DNA of 33,698 nt, from contig CAIQQO010000421.1 in assembly GCA_903873965.1 (NCBI GenBank), positions 1-33,698 on the forward strand, in the 5' to 3' direction. Positions 7,703 to 14,690 of this stretch are shown here, in pieces (within the stretch, counting starts at the first letter, position 1; each line of letters begins with the position of its first letter). The DNA is from an uncultured bacterium. GTDB lineage: Bacteria; Chloroflexota; Anaerolineae; J036; Brachytrichaceae. The position numbers were made by a program, and so were the translations under genes. The notes under the pieces were generated by a model, which had not been told where the DNA came from, searched no databases, and was given only the letters and a program-made list of their open reading frames with translations.

Positions 7703-8272
7703 ATGGTTAAACAATCACTCATTCTATTCACTTTGTCTGCAGTATTGGTGTTCGGATCGATGGCCATGCCAACGCAAGCCCAGTCACCGGCAAGTATAGA
7801 TGGGCCGAACATCGGCCAGACACCTATCGATTCACTCGACTGCCCGATCTGCAATGTCAATCTGAGCACTTATCTCGGCCCATTAACTACGCTTGAGGTA
7901 CAAGGTTTACTGAAAGCTCTCAACGACGAATATCATGCCTGGGCAGTGTACGACGAGGTGATCTCCGACTTTGGGTCGGTTCGGCCTTTCACCAATGTCA
8001 AGTCATCAGAAACCAGTCACATCAGTGCCTTGATCACTTTGTTCAAACGCTACAGCCTGGCTGTGCCGACTAATCCATGGCTGAATACAACGCTCAATCT
8101 TGCCACGGTACAGCAGGCCTGTGCTCTGGGCGTCGACGCCGAGATCGCAAACGTTGCTTTGTACGACAATTTGTTTGCTACCACCACTCGGAGTGATATT
8201 CTGAGCGTCTATCAGTCGCTGCGCGACGCTTCTCAGAACCAGCACCTGACTTCATTTACCCGTTGCGCCTGA
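7703..8272 (+). CDS. Secreted DUF2202 ferritin-like protein
   Basis: 189 residues. Signal peptide 1-26 (LILFTLSAVLVFGSMAMP, cleavage near TQAQS). GGAGG 8 bases before the ATG fixes the start. The mature part matches the DUF2202 ferritin-like four-helix layout: LTTLEVQGLLKALNDEYHAWAVYDEVISDFG, then SSETSHISALITLFKRYSLAVPTNPW, and later a Glu/Asp-rich pair of helices (DAEIANVALYDNLF, LSVYQSLRDASQNQHL). The Glu, Glu-x2-His type residues in helices 1 and 2 suggest a di-metal site. DUF2202 proteins are of unknown role; metal binding or oxidation outside the membrane is inferred. CPIC near residue 52 adds a Cys pair. It is divergent from the small secreted gene at 7481 and shares the intergenic space with the ECF promoter. 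Confidence 0.8.
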   Translation: MVKQSLILFTLSAVLVFGSMAMPTQAQSPASIDGPNIGQTPIDSLDCPICNVNLSTYLGPLTTLEVQGLLKALNDEYHAWAVYDEVISDFGSVRPFTNVKSSETSHISALITLFKRYSLAVPTNPWLNTTLNLATVQQACALGVDAEIANVALYDNLFATTTRSDILSVYQSLRDASQNQHLTSFTRCA

Positions 8273-8305
8273 TAGCCCGTGCAAATGAAATAGCATTCGC
8301 CAACC

Positions 8306-8335
8306 GCTCCAGGCCTGATCAGCAGTGCTTGGAGC
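8306..8335 (+). terminator. Hairpin after the ferritin-like gene
   Basis: GCTCCAGGC (8306-8314) pairs with GCTTGGAGC (8327-8335), nine pairs with one G-U, around a 12-base loop. No T run follows, so termination is only possible, and it could equally be a leader structure of the next gene. Confidence 0.4.
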
Positions 8336-8378
8336 ACCGTGTTCTTCGAGACATAACAAATTATTCGAGTATGACAAC

Positions 8379-8783
8379 ATGAAAATTGCATTGATTACCG
8401 ACGATGGGAAGTCCATCAGTAAGCACTTCGGACGCGCGCTCTATTACCTCGTCGTTACCATTGAAGATGGACAGGAGATAAGCCGCGAGAGGCGTGACAA
8501 GCTCAGCCACACGCACTTTTCAAATGAACTCCACGAGAAAGGTGATGGAAAGGATACGCCTCACGGGTTTAGTCCGCTGGAACAAAACCGCCACTTCCAA
8601 ATGGCCATTGCCATTTCCGATTGCGTGGTGCTCATATGCGGTGGTATGGGTAGCGGCGCATATAAAAACCTGAGCGAAAGCGGTATCAAGCCGATACTGA
8701 CCAGCATCAATACCATCGATGAAGCTCTTCAATCCTATGTTGAGGGTCAGTTGGTGGATCACGCAGCGGAAATGCTGCATTAG
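8379..8783 (+). CDS. NifX/NifB C-terminal-like (dinitrogenase iron-molybdenum cofactor) domain protein
   Basis: 134 residues from the ATG at 8379; the domain begins at once (MKIALITDDGKSISKHFGRA), so the longer frame from 8325 is not needed. The opening strand and the SISKHFGRA loop, then CVVLICGGMGSGAYKNLSESGIKPIL, match the RNase H-like fold of the Nif-FeMo cofactor binding family (pfam02579). In nitrogen fixers these proteins carry iron-sulfur or Fe-Mo precursors. No nif gene is seen here, and many anaerobes carry stand-alone homologues of unknown function, so nitrogen fixation should not be inferred. A His-rich loop (HTHFSNELHEK) could bind metal. It lies between the ferritin-like gene and the MacAB exporter. 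Confidence 0.75.
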   Translation: MKIALITDDGKSISKHFGRALYYLVVTIEDGQEISRERRDKLSHTHFSNELHEKGDGKDTPHGFSPLEQNRHFQMAIAISDCVVLICGGMGSGAYKNLSESGIKPILTSINTIDEALQSYVEGQLVDHAAEMLH

Positions 8784-9156
8784 GGCAGATGCAGGTAGCG
8801 ACTTTCGTGTATGCGTGTAGAGGACACGCACCGCAACTAAAACGCCTATTAATGATATTCTTGAGGAGCTATTAAGATATTAATGAAGCGATTATGCATA
8901 ATAACGGGTCTAGTTTGATAGTTTCCATGATAGACATTATTCTTTAGGTTTTTATTTGCAGCAGATGTGCGTTTCCGGCAATGTGGTGCTATACTGCAAG
9001 CAGGGTGTGCTAATGTTAGGTTACCTGGACACACACACGGTAGTGATTGATGCAGTGCGCTGTATCGACTCTATAATTCTGCGGCAGGTTGCTTGACTAT
9101 CTCATCATATCGAACCAAGCCCTCAGCTTGCACTATGAATATCAACGGATCAACAC
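8784..9156 (+). promoter_or_regulatory. 373-base AT-rich intergenic region before the exporter operon, with a weak promoter candidate
   Basis: I see no convincing gene here. The 61-codon minus-strand frame at 8849-9034 lacks a ribosome site. TATAAT stands at 9072-9077 with TTGATG at 9047-9052, a 19-base spacer, longer than ideal, about 80 bases before the ATG at 9157. TATTAATGA occurs twice near 8846-8886. Neither ECF promoter block is present. Confidence 0.3.
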
Positions 9157-10710
9157 ATGGAACAAAAAATGGATAAATCTAGACGTAAATCAAAATCTCG
9201 TCGCTCGCTCTGGCTTACCGCTCTTATACTTGCAGTACTGGTGATAGCGGGAGGCGCCTATTACTACTCCACCATTGTGGCTCAGGCTGCAGCCAAAGCC
9301 ACTGCCGAGAAGACCATCAAGACCGCTAAGGTGCAAAAAGGTGACATCACGATCTCTGCAGCCGGTACCGCCAATCTGGTTCCCGTCGCAGAAGTGGGCT
9401 TGGCTTTTAGATCAGCCGGACAGGTCGCCATGGTGCATGTCAAAGAAGGCGACATAGTAAAGCAGGGCCAGGCCTTAGCCACAATTGACGATCGCAGCCT
9501 TAAACTCATAGCAGACCAGCAATACGCTGTTTACGAAGGCGCACGGGCTGCGTACACTCAAACGATTAAGGGTGGAAGCATGGCAGACATTGCATCAGCG
9601 CAAGCGGCACTGTTCGCTTCTCAGGCAGCCTATACGCTGACGTCTCAGGGCGCCACTCCTGGCGAAGTCGCTTCTGCCAGATTGTCATTAGCTAGTGCCC
9701 AGGCCACCTATAACGACCTGCTTCTACCACCGAGTGATAGCGATGTGGCCAATTCGAAGGCCCAGATGCTCAATGCCGAAATTGTATTGCGTCGCGCACA
9801 GGCTGCTTACGACCGCGCCTATGCAGCCAACCCTGCCGGCATCGGAGGCGCTTCTGAAGGAATGGAACTAGAGAAGGCTGTCAATGATTACCGTGCCGCC
9901 AAGTCAGCATATGATAGGGTGTTTGAGGCGCGGTCGGATAGTACACTTGCGAACGCCCAAGCCAACATCGCATCGGCACAGGTCAGGGTTGATTCGCTCA
10001 TTCCGACTCAACAGTCTATCGCCGCGGCGTTTTCCAATGTGGCAGCGGCCCAGTCCAGGCTTGCCGCCCTGACACCAGATCCCGAGACAATTGAGCAAGC
10101 CAAGGCCAAGGTGGATCAGGCCTATGCAGCATGGCGGCTTGCCGAGCAGGTCGTGACCGATGCAACGATCGTGGCTCCGTTTGATGGTTTGGTAAAGGCG
10201 GTGAACGTCGCGCCGGGTAGCAGCGCTACTACCAGCGCTGTAGTTGTGACACTCATGGACATCAGTAAGTCATGGGTGGATATCGCGATTGATGATACTG
10301 ATGCTAGCCTGGTCGCAAATGGATACCTGGTAGACGTGACCTTTGATGCGTGGCCCGATCAGACTTTCCTGGGGACAATTGTGAAGTCAGACGCGACAGT
10401 CGCTCTGGTCAACGGCGTGTCAACGTTGTACGCCACCGCCGAACTGAAGGAACCCACCTCTTTCTTGAGGATTGGCATGAGCGGCAGCGCCAAGATTACG
10501 GCGGCTTCGGCAAAGCAAGTACTTACTGTACCGGTGGAGGCGATCCACGAGATTAGCCCTGGTAAATACACTGTTTTTGTCGTAAACGATGTGCAACAAC
10601 TTACCCTGTTCCCGGTTGAGATCGGTCTGAAAGGTTCTTCACTCGTCGAAATCAAGAGTGGCCTGAAGGCCGGTGACATCGTGAGTACGGGCACAGTCGC
10701 TACACAATAG
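9157..10710 (+). CDS. HlyD/MacA-type periplasmic adaptor subunit of an efflux system
   Basis: 517 residues. A Lys/Arg-rich N-terminus is followed by one membrane helix at about 18-38. The lipoyl-like half is visible in VQKGDITISAAGTANLVPVAEVGLAFRSAG-type residues around 55-85 and VKEGDIVKQGQALATIDDR. A long Ala/Gln-rich coiled-coil hairpin runs from about 120 to 320, longer than in E. coli MacA. The second lipoyl half follows (IVAPFDGLVKAVNVAPGSS), then a beta-barrel and a membrane-proximal domain (LTVPVEAIHEISPGKYTVFVV). It links the inner-membrane transporter to the outside. Six bases separate it from the ATPase gene, so it is first in an operon adaptor-ATPase-permease-lipoprotein. The start could also be the Met at codon 5. 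Confidence 0.9.
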   Translation: MEQKMDKSRRKSKSRRSLWLTALILAVLVIAGGAYYYSTIVAQAAAKATAEKTIKTAKVQKGDITISAAGTANLVPVAEVGLAFRSAGQVAMVHVKEGDIVKQGQALATIDDRSLKLIADQQYAVYEGARAAYTQTIKGGSMADIASAQAALFASQAAYTLTSQGATPGEVASARLSLASAQATYNDLLLPPSDSDVANSKAQMLNAEIVLRRAQAAYDRAYAANPAGIGGASEGMELEKAVNDYRAAKSAYDRVFEARSDSTLANAQANIASAQVRVDSLIPTQQSIAAAFSNVAAAQSRLAALTPDPETIEQAKAKVDQAYAAWRLAEQVVTDATIVAPFDGLVKAVNVAPGSSATTSAVVVTLMDISKSWVDIAIDDTDASLVANGYLVDVTFDAWPDQTFLGTIVKSDATVALVNGVSTLYATAELKEPTSFLRIGMSGSAKITAASAKQVLTVPVEAIHEISPGKYTVFVVNDVQQLTLFPVEIGLKGSSLVEIKSGLKAGDIVSTGTVATQ

Positions 10711-10716
10711 GGACAC

Positions 10717-11481
10717 ATGATGAGTATACCCACCACTGGTCCTATTATTCGTGTTGAAGGTCTGGTCAAGGTTTACGATACCGGCGAAGTTCCACTGCGC
10801 GCCCTGGATGGGGTAACCATGCAGGTTACACGCGGCGAATTCGTCGCCATCATGGGACACTCGGGTTCAGGTAAATCTTCCCTGATGAATGTGTTGGGCG
10901 CGTTGGATCGCCCCACCGAGGGTCACTATTGGTTGGATGGCGAAGACGTGGGTGAGATGGACTTGGATGAGTTAGCTGATCTTCGCAATCGCCGCATCGG
11001 CTTTATTTTTCAAAGTTTCAACTTGCTGCCGCGACTGAATGCGATGCAAAACGTGATGCTGCCGATGATTTATCGCGTGGAAAATCGGGCTGATGCAGAG
11101 ATGCGGGAAAGCGAATCCATCGCTGCATTAGAGTCGGTCGGGCTGGGTAAACGTATGTATCACCGCCCAAATCAATTATCGGGTGGGCAGCAACAACGCG
11201 TCGCCATCGCGCGCGCGTTGATTAATAAACCATCTCTCCTTTTGGCCGATGAACCGACCGGCAACCTAGACAGCAAGTCCAGCGAAGACATCATGGGCAT
11301 CTTGCAGCGACTCAATCGGCAGGGAGTCGCCATTGTTATGGTGACACACGAACCGGATATCGCTGCCCACGCGGAACGAATCATTCACATGAAAGACGGC
11401 AGAATCATCTCGGACGTGCAGAATGCCAACCAGCAACATGCTGAGAGCATCACCAACGTTCAACTGGAGGCCACGGTATGA
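10717..11481 (+). CDS. MacB/LolD-type ABC transporter ATP-binding protein
   Basis: 254 residues. Walker A GHSGSGKSS (47-55), Q-loop in FIFQSFNLLPRLNAMQNV, signature LSGGQQQR, Walker B LLLADEPTGNLD and the switch His in MVTHEPD are all present, so it should be active. The FNLLPRLNAMQNV stretch and the GNLD end are typical of the MacB/LolD/FtsE group, whose members do mechanical work on partner FtsX-like permeases instead of classical channel transport. Its stop overlaps the permease start by ATGA. The start may be the first or second Met, with GGACA just upstream. Confidence 0.93.
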   Translation: MMSIPTTGPIIRVEGLVKVYDTGEVPLRALDGVTMQVTRGEFVAIMGHSGSGKSSLMNVLGALDRPTEGHYWLDGEDVGEMDLDELADLRNRRIGFIFQSFNLLPRLNAMQNVMLPMIYRVENRADAEMRESESIAALESVGLGKRMYHRPNQLSGGQQQRVAIARALINKPSLLLADEPTGNLDSKSSEDIMGILQRLNRQGVAIVMVTHEPDIAAHAERIIHMKDGRIISDVQNANQQHAESITNVQLEATV

Positions 11482-12683
11482 CGTTTATCGAAACCATTGG
11501 CTTAGCCTGGGGTTCTCTCATCCTGAACAAACTACGATCCTTTCTGACGACGCTCGGCGTCATCATCGGCGTCGCAGCGGTCATCTTGATGCTGGCAATT
11601 AGTGCGGGTGCAGAAGCAGCCATCGCCGACCAAATCAATGCGCTGGGTTCGAATCTCATCGTCATCTCGGGATCGCGCGGCATACCGGGAAAACTGCCGA
11701 CACTCGTTTACGACGACGCCCTGGCCATTGCGGACAACGTTAAAGGCATCTCGGGCATGGCCGCGGAACAGAGCGCCGTTGATCAGGTGATTCAATGGGG
11801 CAATGCCAATTTCACAATTCCTATTCTTGGTGAGACGCCTGGATTTCCGACTGTGCGCGACGTGCCTGTAGGTACAGGCCGCTTTTTTACCCAGGCAGAC
11901 TTGGATCGCAAGAACAAAGTCATCGTTCTCGGCTACAAGGTAGCTCAGGATCTCTTTGGAGATACCAGCCCCTTGGATCAGGAGATTGAACTGGGGAATA
12001 CACGCGTGACGGTGATAGGCGTAATGGCGCCTAAAGGCAGCGTGGCTGAAACAGATTATGACAATCGGGTTTATATTCCGCTGACTGTACTGTATCAGCG
12101 GTTTCTGTCCAACATGAACGTGCAAAACCGGCTCCGCTCCATCTATGTCAAAGCACAGAGTCCCGAGACGATGGATAGTGCTATTGGGCAAACAAAGTCA
12201 CTGTTGGCCCAGCGACATGATGTTTTGGTTAGCAGCCCCGATTTCACAATTCAGACGCAGCAAGACATCATTCAGACTCAACAGGCAACAACTGAAACAT
12301 TCCGCACCTTGCTGGCCTGGGTTGCGGCAGTCTCACTGCTTGTGGGAGGAATCGGCATCATGAATATCATGCTCGTCTCGGTTACCGAAAGGACTCGGGA
12401 AATCGGGGTGCGCGTTTCTATTGGCGCCCGACCGATTGACGTGCGCCGCCAATTTTTGTTGGAAGCGGTCATCCTATCGTTGTTTGGCGGCATGATTGGT
12501 GTGATCACCGGTGTTTCCGGTGCGTGGCTGTTCAACGAAACAGGCGCAATGCGAACAGTCATCGTCTCATGGTCGGTGGTGCTGGCCTTTGCGGCGGCAG
12601 CGCTGATCGGCATCGTCTTTGGCTATTTTCCTGCAAACAAAGCTGCAAGCCTTGATCCGATCGAAGCATTGCGGCATGAATAA
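11478..12683 (+). CDS. MacB-type FtsX-like ABC transporter permease
   Basis: 401 residues, close to the length of MacB permease halves that lack a fused ATPase. One N-terminal helix is seen after RSFLTTLGVIIGVAAVILMLAIS, followed by a large extracytoplasmic MacB_PCD domain (about 45-270) and three C-terminal helices: AWVAAVSLLVGGIGIMNIMLV, LFGGMIGVITGVSGAWLF and VVLAFAAAALIGIVFGYFP. The conserved ERTREIGVRVSIGARP loop and the closing PANKAASLDPIEALRHE match the FtsX family. GGAGG precedes the start. With the adaptor and ATPase it should form a tripartite-type exporter; in organisms without a classic outer membrane it may export peptides or lipids, which cannot be decided here. Confidence 0.93.
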   Translation: MTFIETIGLAWGSLILNKLRSFLTTLGVIIGVAAVILMLAISAGAEAAIADQINALGSNLIVISGSRGIPGKLPTLVYDDALAIADNVKGISGMAAEQSAVDQVIQWGNANFTIPILGETPGFPTVRDVPVGTGRFFTQADLDRKNKVIVLGYKVAQDLFGDTSPLDQEIELGNTRVTVIGVMAPKGSVAETDYDNRVYIPLTVLYQRFLSNMNVQNRLRSIYVKAQSPETMDSAIGQTKSLLAQRHDVLVSSPDFTIQTQQDIIQTQQATTETFRTLLAWVAAVSLLVGGIGIMNIMLVSVTERTREIGVRVSIGARPIDVRRQFLLEAVILSLFGGMIGVITGVSGAWLFNETGAMRTVIVSWSVVLAFAAAALIGIVFGYFPANKAASLDPIEALRHE

Positions 12684-12742
12684 AACGACTTGTCAACATG
12701 CACAACGAATTAATAAAAACTAAAGTCATCGTAAAGGATATT

Positions 12743-13291
12743 ATGAAAAATAAACTTGTTTCCACACTGCTGGTATCTGTCATATTGATTGGATCACTTG
12801 CTGCTTGTAGTAGCAATACCGCATCGGCTCCAGTTGCTCAGGGATTGGATGCCAGTTATGCCAATGCAATGGATGTGCGCACTCAGCTTTTGCTGGGTAC
12901 GATTCGACTGGAAGAAGGGACGACTAATATGCTAAACAAAGAGCAAGCCACAAAGCTACTTATGCTTTGGGAGGCATCCAAGTCGTTGTCTGCCAGCGGT
13001 ACTGCATCGCAAGCCGAGATAGATGCCATCACTAGCCAGATCCAGGCAGCCATGACCAAAGAACAGATTGAGGCTATCAAAGCGATGCATCTGGTGCAGA
13101 CTGATATGCAGGCATTCAACGTGTCTATCGGCATGACACCCGTTAGCGGAAGCACTGGCGGCGAGTCCGGTACGAAGCCAACGCCAAAACCCGAGGTGCG
13201 CGCAACTAATCAAGCTCTGCAAGGCGCCACAAGCGGGAGTGGGGCAACTTCTTATTTGATCAAAATTCTGCAGACAAAGGTAGGTAAATAA
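12743..13291 (+). CDS. Lipoprotein of the MacAB operon with helical repeat domain
   Basis: 182 residues from the ATG at 12743, preceded by AAGGA. Signal peptide with lipobox LAAC, Cys22 being the lipidated residue. The mature part has a conserved-looking helical block: QLLLGTIRLEEGT, then KEQATKLLMLWEASKSLS, then AEIDAITSQIQAAMTKEQIEAI. Stretches of this kind recur in Chloroflexota proteins next to MacAB exporters, from memory. The Gln/Glu-rich helices with a Met-Thr-x-Glu-Gln turn recall Spy/CpxP-type chaperones, but that is only a resemblance. The tail is Thr/Ser/Pro-rich. It lies 59 bases after the permease gene and is probably part of that operon, possibly acting as its substrate-side or sensor partner. 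Confidence 0.75.
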   Translation: MKNKLVSTLLVSVILIGSLAACSSNTASAPVAQGLDASYANAMDVRTQLLLGTIRLEEGTTNMLNKEQATKLLMLWEASKSLSASGTASQAEIDAITSQIQAAMTKEQIEAIKAMHLVQTDMQAFNVSIGMTPVSGSTGGESGTKPTPKPEVRATNQALQGATSGSGATSYLIKILQTKVGK

Positions 13292-13353
13292 GCGTACATT
13301 GGATCACACGTGGATAATAGGCCAAAACCTATCCATTTATCAAGTACGCTAAC

Positions 13354-13391
13354 AATAGAGGTTGGAGAACTGTCATTCTTCAACCTCTATT
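13354..13391. terminator. Long hairpin between convergent genes, likely bidirectional terminator
   Basis: Sixteen bases from 13354 pair with sixteen ending at 13391, with one G-U and a 6-base loop (outer arms AATAGAGGTTG and CAACCTCTATT). It lies between the lipoprotein stop and the DUF5348-like stop. T runs are weak on both sides. Confidence 0.6.
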
Positions 13392-13393
13392 CT

Positions 13394-13651
13394 CTACGCG
13401 GCTTTGAAGGGGAACCTGCGTGCCTGCGTACCCGCGATGATGTCGATGTGTTTACCATCAACCTTCAGCCGGTATTCATGCGCGGGCAGTTTATACTCAT
13501 AACGCGCCACACGCCAGCGCCCTTCCAGAAGTACCTCAATCAAGTCCCCGTCCTGTAAATCACGATCGCCAATACACCACCGGCCAGATCGAAGCTCATT
13601 CGGTTGTAACCCATCCATACTCAATCCCATCCTGTTCTTGTTTACATACAT
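13394..13651 (-). CDS. Small DUF5348-like protein
   Basis: 85 residues from the ATG at 13651; Met codons at 13630 and 13618 are alternatives, and the last has AGGA about 10 bases upstream. The core RSGRWCIGDRDLQDGDLIEVL, followed by GRWRVARYEY and KVDGKHIDIIAGTQARR, follows the pattern of DUF5348: a short beta-barrel-like domain with a conserved Gly-x-Arg-Tyr/Trp start, a Gly-x-x-Ile-Glu-Val strand and a closing Gly-x-x-Ala-Arg. Such small proteins of unknown function are often found near mobile or accessory genes. The opposite frame 13310-13558 is a shadow of this gene and of the hairpin. Confidence 0.55.
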   Translation of the reverse strand: MYVNKNRMGLSMDGLQPNELRSGRWCIGDRDLQDGDLIEVLLEGRWRVARYEYKLPAHEYRLKVDGKHIDIIAGTQARRFPFKAA

Positions 13652-13770
13652 TACGGTGAAACACCCCTGTATTTGTCAGGGTTAACGCTCTGGAGACCAA
13701 CGGAGATAGAATTTGCCTATCCAAAGGCCCCGAAGAGAAGCAGAGCCTTCATCTTAGCAGAGAAAATGTA

Positions 13771-13804
13771 AAAAACACAGACTCCGGGAATTCCCGGAGT
13801 CTGT
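13771..13804 (-). terminator. Perfect 28-base palindrome, terminator of the Ig-like surface protein gene
   Basis: ACAGACTCCGGG and CCCGGAGTCTGT flank AATT, so 13777-13804 is an exact palindrome. On the minus strand it is followed by GTTTTTTAC. It lies 40 bases after the stop at 13844. Confidence 0.8.
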
Positions 13805-13843
13805 TAACTGTAGAGGAGCATGGGCGAAGTCGCCCTACCTATG

Positions 13844-14554
13844 TTATGGGCAGTGGAATGTGCGCACACCGCCGGTGACAGTATGCCCGACTTTGTCAGT
13901 CGCTGTCACTTTGGTCTTGTGCCAACCCTTGGACAGTGACAGTTGGGTGCATGCATTTGAGTAAGACTGCCATGTGACTGGTGTGTTATCCACCAGGAAC
14001 GACTTGGTATCGATGCCGGACCCTGCGTCATGAGCGTATGGTACCAAGTTGACTTTCCAACTGCGCCCGTACCACAATGATGTGGAGACGGCAGGGCCAA
14101 AACGGTCACAATGAATGACTTTGTATGGACCTACGCTAGATGTATTGCCACGGGTATCCACAGCGTACACGCGCGCCGTATGAACGCCATCGCGCAAAGC
14201 ATAGCGTGAGCATACCGTATCGTAAGTCTTATTGGCTGCTCCGCGGTAACGCCCATCGATATAGAAATATGTGGTCAACCTTCTGTGGCTGGTTGATTCC
14301 GCAGTTGGCGTGCACCATGGATTTCCCCAACCCTCCTCACATTCAAGAACGACCGTAATGGGCTGTGGAATGGGTGACTTCACCGCACTGACAGGCGTGA
14401 GTGGCTTGCCAGCATAAACGACATTGACCATGACCGCCCACAGGGCAACGATCACGGCGGCGCTGATCACCAGGTTACGCAGCAATGAGTTCTGTGCAGT
14501 TGCAATCATGAACGTTCGGATGCTATTCAGTCGTACTTTACTTGTCCTGCTCAT
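13844..14554 (-). CDS. Membrane-anchored extracellular protein with tandem Ig-like (bacterial) modules
   Basis: 236 residues from the ATG at 14554, chosen because AAGGAGA lies about 12 bases upstream; the frame is open to an ATG at 14575. A single uncleaved or cleavable helix (LLRNLVISAAVIVALWAVMVNVVYA) follows a basic N-terminus. The exposed part holds two related segments: YFYIDGRYRGAANKTYD ... RDGVHTARVYAVDTRGNTS and SFLVDNTPVTWQSYSNA ... KGWHKTKVTATDKVGHT. Each is an Ig-like unit of the kind 'Asp-Gly ... Gly-x-His-x-x-x-Val-x-Ala-x-Asp-x-x-Gly-x', common in surface proteins that bind sugars or proteins. Five Cys residues are present in the exposed part. The function is unknown. Confidence 0.7.
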   Translation of the reverse strand: MSRTSKVRLNSIRTFMIATAQNSLLRNLVISAAVIVALWAVMVNVVYAGKPLTPVSAVKSPIPQPITVVLECEEGWGNPWCTPTAESTSHRRLTTYFYIDGRYRGAANKTYDTVCSRYALRDGVHTARVYAVDTRGNTSSVGPYKVIHCDRFGPAVSTSLWYGRSWKVNLVPYAHDAGSGIDTKSFLVDNTPVTWQSYSNACTQLSLSKGWHKTKVTATDKVGHTVTGGVRTFHCP

Positions 14555-14690
14555 AATCGATTGTCTCTCCTTCATTTAGCAACCCTCTGCCGTGTATTCT
14601 ACTCTGATGTTAAAAAAAGGCACAATTAGTGCAATGGCTTACATATAGGCCGGCAGCACACTAAAATGTCGCGATGAAACAGGTGAAAAG

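Noticed and set aside
8849..9034. 61-codon minus-strand frame in the gap before the exporter operon
   Set aside because: No ribosome site, no signal or domain, and AT-rich unusual composition; the gap is better read as regulatory.
8784..9156. Third clear ECF promoter in front of the MacAB operon
   Set aside because: GTATC occurs at 9062-9066, but no CGTC block follows at the correct distance.
13310..13558. Plus-strand frame opposite the DUF5348-like gene
   Set aside because: It begins in the hairpin region with a GTG-like start and has no domain; the minus-strand frame has DUF5348 features.
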